The notes beneath the pieces are model-generated. The model made no database searches, was not told the origin of the DNA, and saw nothing but the letters and a program-made list of their open reading frames with translations. A DNA stretch of 64,000 nucleotides, from assembly GCA_022539475.1 (NCBI GenBank), contig VCMS01000138.1, positions 1 to 64,000 on the forward strand, given 5' to 3'. The translations under genes and the position numbers were made by a program. How positions within the stretch are numbered: the stretch's first letter is position 1; each line of letters opens with the position of its first letter. Shown here one piece after another: positions 53,121 to 61,163 of this stretch. Source of the DNA: Gracilaria domingensis (lineage: Eukaryota; Rhodophyta; Florideophyceae; Gracilariales; Gracilariaceae).

Positions 53121-55130
53121 ATGTCGTCCCGTCGCAGGAGTGGCGCGCCACGTGCCGCTTCTGTGCCCGGTTCGTCCGGCTTGCCGGCAAGTTTGCCTCC
53201 GTTGCCGAAGGACGCACTGGAGGTCCCAGGCAATGGCGACCCGAAACCGGCTTCCCGGGGCCGCCGTTCTGATAACGGGACCCCACCCACTCGTGGGCCA
53301 ACTGAAACCGCACCTGCGGCTGATGCCGCCGCAGCGGTTGACGTTATGTCGTCGCGGTCCGACGAGTATACCCTCCGTGAATTAGAGGCTCAGGTTCGCA
53401 TCCTGCAGAACTCCCAAGTGGGCCTCATCCGGGACATTACGAAACTCCGGCAACGGCTCGATGAAGCCGGTGTCCGGGATGTTTCGAGCGACGTCCGTGT
53501 TTTACGGTCTGATGTCAACCAGATTATGGAACACCGACAGGTGTCGGCTGGTCTGCACGAGCAGGCTGCCGCACGCCTGGACCGCCTGGCTACCCGTCTG
53601 GAGACGGTCGAGCAAATCATCGTATCTGATGCTGTTGCGCCGGGAGCCCCGGTTTCTGAGGGTTCTCAGCACTCGCGCCGTTCCCGGGATCGTCCGGCAA
53701 AGAAGAAGGTCAAGGTTGAGTCTGACTCGTCTTCTTCATCCTCTTCTGATGAGGAGGGCCCCAAAAAGGGATCGTCTACCGACTCTTCGGACAGCGCGGA
53801 AGAGCGCTCTCGCTATCGTGCATCCCGTTCGCGGGCTACTGAAGCCACTTCTGGCGTTGCACGAGGCCGTACGAAAGGACGGAGACACCTCGGATTGAAG
53901 GAGTTGAAGCCGACAAACTTACTGTATCGGAAGCTACTATCTTACCGATATTATCGGCTTGATGACACGACGCCACAGAGGACCCCACGTGGGACTGGCA
54001 AAGTGCGAAATCATCTCCGACAAATGGAGCTCACGCTAAAGCCCCACAAGTTCTCTGGGGAAGATCCAATTCTTGTCTTGGATTTTCTTAGCCGCTTCGT
54101 AGCGGAAGCCGATGTACTTCGGATGAGTGAGGCACAGGCCTACATCGCGCTGCCGTACTTTTTGACGGGTGTAGCCGAAGATCAATTCAATTCGGTTCGT
54201 GGGTCGTCTCGCGCCTCCGAAGGAGGAGTTACGTGCTGGCCGGAAGCGGTACAATATCTCCTGCGCTCTTACGCGACAGGCAATGCGATACAAGGTGCTA
54301 TACTCGCGCTGCGAGACACGAAGCAAGGAGCCGAAGAGTCGGAAACCGTTTATTCGACCCGCCTTAATAAGGCTTTCCACAGATGTGGCAACGTGTTCTC
54401 CGCAGCTGAGCGGTGTACGATGTTTGTTGATGGACTGGACCGATCAATTCGGACGTTGGTAGCCCATTATCGGGAGAACAAACGCCGGATTACCTATCTG
54501 GAACTCGTTCAATTTGCCCAAGCGGAGGGAGATGCAGCTCGAGCACGCACTGGTATCAAGGCGCGCACGCGCCGACTCCTTCATGTAGAAGGCCGAGACT
54601 CCTCACTGCCTCACTCGCGAGGTTCTGTTCAAGGGGGTTATGATAACCTGCACCTGTTACAGGACGATGGTTCAATGCCGAGTTCGGAATTGCCGTCGAC
54701 GACGGAGCAGTCTACAGTGGACGGAGACCCCGCTTTGTACGCCGGACGTCAAGTCCCGGCATTGCCCGTGCCGCACTCTGGCGGATATCGAAGCCAACGC
54801 CCTGGATGGAGGGACCCGTATCCTCCTCGACAGGAGCGCCGGCCGCCCAACGCGGATCTTCTTCGTCACCTTATTTGTCATACCTGTTACAGGCCAGGGC
54901 ACATCGCTCCGAATTGCTTAATGCCCATACGGGATATGGCGAAGATAGTGCCTCAGTATGAGTCGTTGACGCCCGCCGAGCGGGAACGTGTTCCCGACAA
55001 ATCGTACCTTCGTGCGAAGGCGGAGACTCAGCCTGGAAACCAGGAAACGGTGCCATCGAATGGTGGAACTGTAGCCGCCCCTGCGGAATCGCAACCTCCG
55101 CAGATTGGCGGCGACGCTCAGAAAAACTGA
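53121..55130 (+). CDS. gag: Gag polyprotein of Element II
   Basis: 669 residues, forming the particle that packages the element RNA. Start is the first ATG after the primer site, with a Ser/Arg/Gly/Pro-rich N-terminus. Residues about 80-170 form a coiled coil (LEAQVRILQNSQVGLIRDI...). A low-complexity acidic/Ser stretch (SDSSSSSSSDEEG) is followed by an Arg-rich part. The capsid-like domain starts with KPHKFSGEDPILVLDFLSRF (near 54045). A CX2CX4HX4C zinc knuckle, CHTCYRPGHIAPNC (near 54879), lies near the end. The frame ends at TGA 55128-55130 immediately after GAAAAAC. Coding appears intact. Confidence 0.9.
   Translation: MSSRRRSGAPRAASVPGSSGLPASLPPLPKDALEVPGNGDPKPASRGRRSDNGTPPTRGPTETAPAADAAAAVDVMSSRSDEYTLRELEAQVRILQNSQVGLIRDITKLRQRLDEAGVRDVSSDVRVLRSDVNQIMEHRQVSAGLHEQAAARLDRLATRLETVEQIIVSDAVAPGAPVSEGSQHSRRSRDRPAKKKVKVESDSSSSSSSDEEGPKKGSSTDSSDSAEERSRYRASRSRATEATSGVARGRTKGRRHLGLKELKPTNLLYRKLLSYRYYRLDDTTPQRTPRGTGKVRNHLRQMELTLKPHKFSGEDPILVLDFLSRFVAEADVLRMSEAQAYIALPYFLTGVAEDQFNSVRGSSRASEGGVTCWPEAVQYLLRSYATGNAIQGAILALRDTKQGAEESETVYSTRLNKAFHRCGNVFSAAERCTMFVDGLDRSIRTLVAHYRENKRRITYLELVQFAQAEGDAARARTGIKARTRRLLHVEGRDSSLPHSRGSVQGGYDNLHLLQDDGSMPSSELPSTTEQSTVDGDPALYAGRQVPALPVPHSGGYRSQRPGWRDPYPPRQERRPPNADLLRHLICHTCYRPGHIAPNCLMPIRDMAKIVPQYESLTPAERERVPDKSYLRAKAETQPGNQETVPSNGGTVAAPAESQPPQIGGDAQKN
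55119..55130 (+). promoter_or_regulatory. Probable -1 ribosomal frameshift site of Element II
   Basis: The last gag codons are CAG AAA AAC TGA. In the -1 frame the same bases read GAA AAA CTG AGC and stay open all the way into pol. The tandem AAA-AAC codons before a stop are suited to slippage, and Element I has GAG GAA AAC TAA at the same place. No downstream stem-loop was confirmed. Confidence 0.6.
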
Positions 55131-55246
55131 GCAAGGGAGCCTCCAGCAATGGAGAGGCGCCCCCAGCGACGGGGTTTAGCGCGCCTGAGGCTGAGAAGCC
55201 TCGCTCCCCGGTCACAATCCTTTCGAGGAAACTGGCCACTACAGAC

Positions 55247-58200
55247 GTGGACTCTGAGCACCTTGGTGTCTTGCGTCGCCCGTGGATACGGTCTAAGAAC
55301 AGCCGGTTCCCGGATAGAGTCCTGGTCATGGCGAAACGTAACTACAAAGTTTACGCCGACCTGGGTGTTTCCGACCAGTACATGGTTCGGCAGTTGTCCG
55401 TGCTCGATACAGGAGCTGGGCCAAATTTCTTGGTTGAATCAATGATTCCGCCGCACTTGCGGTCTCGCGTTCGTGCGGCGCCGCAGATTGACATAGCGGA
55501 TGCGAACAATCGGCCACTTTCGACTGTGGGAGTAATAGACCTGCTCGTCAGGCTTGGCCGCTACGTGGCGAAGCTCGATTTCTTGGTTTGCAAGCAACTC
55601 GCTGCGCCGGTTATCCTCGGCTGCGACTTCTGTGACCGCTTCGTCGATGCAATTCGACCGCGGAAGCGAACCATCGAAATGGAAGATGGGACTACTGTAC
55701 CGATCGTTCGGCGTCCCCTGCGCCGGGCTCTGAAGAAGCAAGTCCCTTTGCCTGCGGCACAGAAGCCTACAGCCGATGAACGGAAGTCTACAAAGCTCCG
55801 AGTAGCTCGGCCCATTTCCATCCCGCCTGAATCACAGGTCTGGGTTACTGTGACCTCCCCACAATGTGGCTTACAAACGGTACAACCGTTGCCTGCGTTA
55901 CAGGAGAAGCATCAGCTTGCCCTCGCTAACGGGATTGTTTTCGTCGAACCCGAGAAGCCTTTTCAGGTGCTGGTTGCGAACTTCAGCCGTTTTTCTCAAC
56001 GGTTGGTTAGGAGCCAAGTTATTGGTTCGTTGCTTCCGCACCCTGCGGCTATAGTGCCTACTCAGGTTTCTATTGCCGAGGTTCTCGGAATCCTCGAAGC
56101 TGAGGAGGGGGAGGCGGAACGGAACAATTCCGAAACGACTGGACCGAACAGTTCGTCGGAAGATGCTACGCCGACTTCGTCGGATGCAAATAACCGCAGC
56201 CTGTCGAAGGAGGCAATGCCGACCTCGTCGGACAGTAATGATACGGACCTGAGTGCTGCTGACACGAAGGATAAGGCAGTACAGGAACTGGAGTCTCTGG
56301 ATCTTGAACATGTCCCAGAGACTCACCGCGATAAATTGCGGCACATGCTTGAGGAGTTCACGCCCATGTGGGATGGCACACTAGGTAAGATTGGTATTAC
56401 CGAACATCGGATTGATTTGCTACCGAATACTCGGCCCATTTCACAGCACCCTTACAGGGCAGGACCGACAGCTCGGCAGGAGGAGAAAGCTCAAGTTGAG
56501 AAGATGCTCCGCGCTGGAGTTATCGAGCCGGCTCAGTCACCTTGGGCATCGCCGGTGGTGCTCGCGCCCAAAGCTGATGGGTCTTGGCGATTTTGCATCG
56601 ATTACCGCAAGCTAAACGCGGCTACGGTCAAGGATGTGTATCCTATCCTACGAATGGATGAATGCATCGATTCATTGGGCGACGCGAAAGTGTTCACAAC
56701 CCTAGACGCGAATTGGGGCTATTGGCAAGTTCCCGTGAGGGCTGAGGATCGTGACAAGACAGCCTTCGTTTGTCATGAAGGATTGTACCGATTCAATCGG
56801 ATGCCCTTTGGGTTAACGAACGCGCCAGCCACTTTTCAACGAGCTGTGGATATTTTGCTAGCCCGCTTTAAGTGGAAGACTTGCCTGGTATACCTGGATG
56901 ACATCATTGTCTACTCCAGCAACCTGGATGAGCACTTGACCCACGTACGGGATGTGATGCGAGTCCTACGCGATGCAGGCATTACGCTCAAGCTCAAGAA
57001 GTGTGAGTTCTTTACCGAAACCGTCAGGTATCTCGGCCATGTTATCCGTCCGGGACGGCTTTCGATTGACGAAGTACGCGTGAAATCCCTCAAAGAGGCT
57101 AAGCATCCGAGGACGCAGACGGAACTCCGATCTTTTCTCGGCTTGTGCAATGTGTATCGCCGCTTCATTCCGAACTTTGCGGATATCGCTGCACCTCTGA
57201 ACGAGCTTCTTCGCAAAGGCCAGCCAGTCGATCTGGAAGAATTCGACAACCGCAAGGTCGCGGCTTTCTCGTCGCTCGTGGACGCGGTGACATCGCCACC
57301 TGTTTTATCCCTGCCTAGGGCTGGTTTGCCATATGCAGTAGATACGGATGCGAGCGACTACCAAGTCGGCTGTGCCCTATTCCAGACCACCAATGATGGC
57401 GAGCGATTGCCAATTGGGTATTGGTCAAGGAGCCTCAACGTTCACGAGAGGAATTACTCGGTATCCGAGAAGGAGTGCTTGGCAGTTGTCTGGGCGTTAC
57501 AGACACTGCGGCCCTATCTTATGGGGACCCGCTTCATTGTCCATACCGATCATTCGGCATTACGCTGGCTACTCTCTATAGCAGAGCCATCTGGCCGCTT
57601 GATGCGGTGGAGACTTCGCTTGTCGGAATTCGACTTCGAAATCCGTTACAAGAAAGGACTCCTGAACACTCAGGCTGATGCACTGTCCCGCTTGGAAACA
57701 GCGGCTGAAGCTGCGCCAGTCGATGATCTGGAGATACCGTGCTTCCTCGTGGAAGACGGCTCGAGCGATGCCGATGAAGAATCGGAAGGATGGGACATCT
57801 ACGATGCTGTTTTAGCCGTGTCTGACACGAAACCCGAACCGGGCTCTTTCGTACCGATCAAGCCGGAGGAACTCATCCGGGAGCAGCACACCGACCGTTT
57901 TTGTACGGAGATTCGTAGTCGCCTAAACGGTGGAGCACAGTTGCCTTTCGTCGAGAACGACCAAGGATTTCTAATCCGAACCGTCGGAAACAGGCCACAG
58001 ATTGTGGTTCCGCACTCACTTCAGTCACGAGTACTGCATTTGTCGCACTACGCGAAGTTGTCAGCCCACCCTGGTGGCAGGAAGTTGTACTACACCTTAC
58101 GGAAGGACTTTTACTGGCCAGCAATGGCTTTCGACGCGTATGCCACTGTTCGTGGATGTTCTGACTGCGCGAAGAACCGCGTCAAACTGCGGAAGTACTC

Positions 58201-60652
58201 CAAGAAGTTGGTACTCTTCCCTGCCAGGGCTCCACTTGAATTCGTGGCAATTGACTTGCTCGGCGAGTTTATCCGCACTCGCCGGGGAAACCGGTTTCTA
58301 CTTGTGATCACCGACCGTTTTTCTAAACTGGTACGGACTGTGCCTTTGACGAAGGTTACCGCCAGTGCGGTCGCCCAAGCTTTCGTTACACACTGGGTTT
58401 TTGTCTACGGACCGCCGATTGACCTGTTATCGGACAATGGACCGCAGTTTACGGCTAAGTTCTTTCAGGACGTTTGCCGCATCTTGCGGATCCAAAACTG
58501 GTTTACGACAACATACCACCCCCAGAGTAATGGGCAGGTTGAACGTTTTAACCGCACAATGCTCAATGCATTACGGACATTCGTTGCCGAACATCCGTCG
58601 GAGTGGGATCAATACACCGATGCGGTGACATATGCCTACAATACGCAGGTTCATCGCACTACTCAGATCTCGCCGTTCGAGCTTGTGCTATCACGCGTTC
58701 CACCTTCGGTGGCTATCGAGCCACAGCCAACTTTGGATAAGTTCCCCTCGCCTCGTCTACACAGGAACGCCTGGAAGGCCTGGCTTAAGAACATCATTCC
58801 TACAGTTAGGCAAAACATCGATAAGGCACAAGCCGCGTACAAGCGGAATTTCGACGCACGAATGCGCAGGGATGCCCCTCAGATCAGGGAAGGTAACTAC
58901 GCCTTCCTACGGAAGGAATACTATAACCCGGAAAAGGAGAAGAGGCATAAGCTCTCTCCTATCGCGGACGGCCCCTACAGGGTTATTTCTATCACCGATA
59001 CAACGGTTGTCCTCGATATTGAGGGTGAACACGAGCGTTTTTCGCGCGATCGCGTAACGCCTGCGCCACAGCCTGTTCGTCAGGAAAAGCAACCGGAAAC
59101 GCCGGACAGCGCTACGCCTACTGTGGACCAAGCCGCGACAGCGGGAGAGCGCGCTTCGTTGTCAGTCCTGCCGCATCCTAGCCGCGGACTTGCTGATTTG
59201 CCGGCAAAGCCGGAAGCTAACCCGCCAGTCTCGAACGCCGCACATGTCCACACGCGGATACTGGCCCCTCAGGGGATACTCAACACCACCCCCGACGCTC
59301 CAACTGAGGAGGGGGAGGAGGAGGTAAGTCGCTCGATTTCGTTGTCGCCGTCGTCGACGGAAGTGCCTTTGCAGGCCTCCGGGCCGCACGCAAGTCGTGG
59401 TGAAAGCACGCGGACGCGCGACGTACAGCCGAAGATTCGGAAAGAAGCGAGAAACGCGCAGTTATCGCGGAAGCCTAAAGAGGAACGCACCACTTCGGTG
59501 GAGCACGAAGCCGGAGAACCGGAAGAACACCAGGATGTAGCTGCTGCAGAAGTCGCCGCTTCGCCCGCGGATAGCACTGTACGGCCGTCACAGACGGAAG
59601 GACAAGAGCCTGCCCCAGCTGTGCAGCGTGAGACCGGTACGCCGGAAAAGAGGGTGGTAACCACCGCAGCAGCCACGTCGAATGCGGAAAGTACATGCCC
59701 GCCGCAGTCGGAGCCCGGCAGCGGCAGCGCACTCGCGTCAAAAGAAGCCGGAAGACCGGAAAAGAAGCCTGTCCAGAAAGACCGTGTTGTTACGGCAGAC
59801 CCGATTTCGGGAGATTTTATTGAAGCATCGAGTAATGAAGCCGTTGAAAACACGGAGGCAACCGCCGCAACAGCAGGCCGACATGCCACAGTAGGTGGGC
59901 AGCAGCCCAACGCTGCACACGCGCGCACGCTGCGCCAAGTGTCTGGCTTCGCCGGCGATCCGCCTCCAGTGGAGGGTGACAACACACGAGCCGGGCACGT
60001 GCCCGCTGTAAGGCTTGCGGCCGCCGGAAACGGAAATTCCGAATTTGAATCGGCAACGCACAGCCGTGCAACGGCGCAGGCCTCACCGCCAGCAATGCTT
60101 GGCAAGACGTCGCCTCGGCACGTGCCACGGCACCACTCGCTGGCACACCGCATTGCGGACCATTCACCCTCACTTCGGGAGATCTTGCCGGAACGCCGGA
60201 AGCTCGCTATTCGAGAACACCGAAGCTCGGTAACAGCCCGACAATACGGGAAGGAAAGCCAGAACTCTGGAAGCATGAATGACAGGAAAACACCATGGTC
60301 AAAATGGCTCTCGCCTGGCGTACAGGGTGTCTTGCCGTCAGGACGGAAGCCGAAAGTAACCAATGAAGCCCACGACGGGAGAAGTAACAACGACACCTCG
60401 AGAGAGGATACATCGACAAAGCCGCATCTTGCGCGGAAGGTCCTCGATGAGGAGTATGTCATTGACCGTCTGATAAGTCACGGCTACGCCCCTGACGGGG
60501 AACTACTGTATCGAGTCCGTTGGTACGGCTACGCCTCTTCAGAGGATACGCACGAGCCCATTGAGCACTTGCCTCGCTCGAAGGTCTTGCAGTACCACCG
60601 TCGCACACGGACACCGATACCGGCTACGCTGGACAAGGCCCAAGTGGGTTGA
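55247..60652 (+). CDS. pol: Pol polyprotein of Element II: protease, RT, RNase H, integrase, chromodomain
   Basis: 1801 codons counted from a GTG at 55247, but the frame is open upstream to the gag stop, so it is probably made as a -1 frameshift fusion rather than from its own start. Domains: protease with LDTGAG (near 55402); reverse transcriptase with WASPVV (near 56545) and YLDD (near 56890); RNase H with VDTDASD (near 57340) and HTDHSALRWL; integrase with HHCC zinc finger (about 58040-58160) and D-D-E core (VAIDLLG, LSDNGPQF, YHPQSNGQVERFN); a 400-residue variable Pro/Ser/Glu-rich linker; and a C-terminal chromodomain (EYVIDRLISHGYAPDGELLYR...WYGYASSEDTHEP, near 60450-60590), whose aromatic residues suggest binding of methylated histone H3 for targeted integration. 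All catalytic motifs are intact. Confidence 0.93.
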   Translation: MDSEHLGVLRRPWIRSKNSRFPDRVLVMAKRNYKVYADLGVSDQYMVRQLSVLDTGAGPNFLVESMIPPHLRSRVRAAPQIDIADANNRPLSTVGVIDLLVRLGRYVAKLDFLVCKQLAAPVILGCDFCDRFVDAIRPRKRTIEMEDGTTVPIVRRPLRRALKKQVPLPAAQKPTADERKSTKLRVARPISIPPESQVWVTVTSPQCGLQTVQPLPALQEKHQLALANGIVFVEPEKPFQVLVANFSRFSQRLVRSQVIGSLLPHPAAIVPTQVSIAEVLGILEAEEGEAERNNSETTGPNSSSEDATPTSSDANNRSLSKEAMPTSSDSNDTDLSAADTKDKAVQELESLDLEHVPETHRDKLRHMLEEFTPMWDGTLGKIGITEHRIDLLPNTRPISQHPYRAGPTARQEEKAQVEKMLRAGVIEPAQSPWASPVVLAPKADGSWRFCIDYRKLNAATVKDVYPILRMDECIDSLGDAKVFTTLDANWGYWQVPVRAEDRDKTAFVCHEGLYRFNRMPFGLTNAPATFQRAVDILLARFKWKTCLVYLDDIIVYSSNLDEHLTHVRDVMRVLRDAGITLKLKKCEFFTETVRYLGHVIRPGRLSIDEVRVKSLKEAKHPRTQTELRSFLGLCNVYRRFIPNFADIAAPLNELLRKGQPVDLEEFDNRKVAAFSSLVDAVTSPPVLSLPRAGLPYAVDTDASDYQVGCALFQTTNDGERLPIGYWSRSLNVHERNYSVSEKECLAVVWALQTLRPYLMGTRFIVHTDHSALRWLLSIAEPSGRLMRWRLRLSEFDFEIRYKKGLLNTQADALSRLETAAEAAPVDDLEIPCFLVEDGSSDADEESEGWDIYDAVLAVSDTKPEPGSFVPIKPEELIREQHTDRFCTEIRSRLNGGAQLPFVENDQGFLIRTVGNRPQIVVPHSLQSRVLHLSHYAKLSAHPGGRKLYYTLRKDFYWPAMAFDAYATVRGCSDCAKNRVKLRKYSKKLVLFPARAPLEFVAIDLLGEFIRTRRGNRFLLVITDRFSKLVRTVPLTKVTASAVAQAFVTHWVFVYGPPIDLLSDNGPQFTAKFFQDVCRILRIQNWFTTTYHPQSNGQVERFNRTMLNALRTFVAEHPSEWDQYTDAVTYAYNTQVHRTTQISPFELVLSRVPPSVAIEPQPTLDKFPSPRLHRNAWKAWLKNIIPTVRQNIDKAQAAYKRNFDARMRRDAPQIREGNYAFLRKEYYNPEKEKRHKLSPIADGPYRVISITDTTVVLDIEGEHERFSRDRVTPAPQPVRQEKQPETPDSATPTVDQAATAGERASLSVLPHPSRGLADLPAKPEANPPVSNAAHVHTRILAPQGILNTTPDAPTEEGEEEVSRSISLSPSSTEVPLQASGPHASRGESTRTRDVQPKIRKEARNAQLSRKPKEERTTSVEHEAGEPEEHQDVAAAEVAASPADSTVRPSQTEGQEPAPAVQRETGTPEKRVVTTAAATSNAESTCPPQSEPGSGSALASKEAGRPEKKPVQKDRVVTADPISGDFIEASSNEAVENTEATAATAGRHATVGGQQPNAAHARTLRQVSGFAGDPPPVEGDNTRAGHVPAVRLAAAGNGNSEFESATHSRATAQASPPAMLGKTSPRHVPRHHSLAHRIADHSPSLREILPERRKLAIREHRSSVTARQYGKESQNSGSMNDRKTPWSKWLSPGVQGVLPSGRKPKVTNEAHDGRSNNDTSREDTSTKPHLARKVLDEEYVIDRLISHGYAPDGELLYRVRWYGYASSEDTHEPIEHLPRSKVLQYHRRTRTPIPATLDKAQVG

Positions 60653-60673
60653 CCACCCACGTCTCTATTGAGC

Positions 60674-60850
60674 ACAGCCGTCCCAGACGGAATATGCCGC
60701 CTCATGCGGACAGTATTGCATTACGCAAGAATATGCCGCGTCAAGCGGATGCAACTTGAAGTTAACTCGAGATCACTTAGCCGCCTCAGGCGGACCAGGC
60801 CGCTCTAAGCGGACAGCTTTTCGCTGAACAAACATGCCGCGAAATGCGGA
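60674..60850 (+). repeat. Six CCGC-N5-GCGG palindromes downstream of pol
   Basis: CCGTCCCAGACGG, CCGCCTCATGCGG, CCGCGTCAAGCGG, CCGCCTCAGGCGG, CCGCTCTAAGCGG and CCGCGAAATGCGG occur within 180 bases. Arms are 4 bp (one with T/A in place of the outer-arm C/G), always separated by five bases with no fixed spacer sequence. The reversed relic has the same six. Confidence 0.92.
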
Positions 60851-61025
60851 AGCCACTTACAGTGGAGAAGAAGATAAAGAAGAAAGAAGCCTAAGAAGAA
60901 GGAGAAGAAGCCAGGAAACTGGAAGGAAGACTAAGAAGTTTTATCGCTACAGCCACTTGTGCGGAAAAGTTACCCCTCTCTTGTGGGCCATTCGCAACAG
61001 CCTCAAACGAGGTATTGCCCACTGA
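60834..61025 (+). CDS. Small basic ORF (63 codons) of Element II
   Basis: 63 residues, sense strand, after pol: MPRNAEATYSGEEDKEERSL, then an Arg/Lys-rich middle, then a hydrophobic KVTPLLWAI segment. The stop TGA is inside the internal polypurine tract region. Conserved in the relic with three substitutions. It could be an RNA-binding or nuclear-localising accessory, or a noncoding stretch whose openness is chance. Confidence 0.4.
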   Translation: MPRNAEATYSGEEDKEERSLRRRRRSQETGRKTKKFYRYSHLCGKVTPLLWAIRNSLKRGIAH

Positions 61026-61036
61026 GAAGGGGGAGA
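61024..61036 (+). promoter_or_regulatory. Internal polypurine tract of Element II
   Basis: GAGAAGGGGGAGA, identical over 13 bases to the terminal tract at 63004-63016 and conserved in the relic. It is about 140 bases before the 3' end of the antisense ORF. It may prime a second plus-strand start, as central tracts do in some other retroelements. Confidence 0.7.
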
Positions 61037-61163
61037 ACAGGAAGAAAAATGTGGGCCAAGCCAGCAGGGCTGGTGAAGTTTACCTCTAACTATTGAGTTC
61101 GCCCCTCATCATCAGGGTCTACTACGGACTACTACAGCCCGTCAGGGATCTCGAGCCGGAAAA

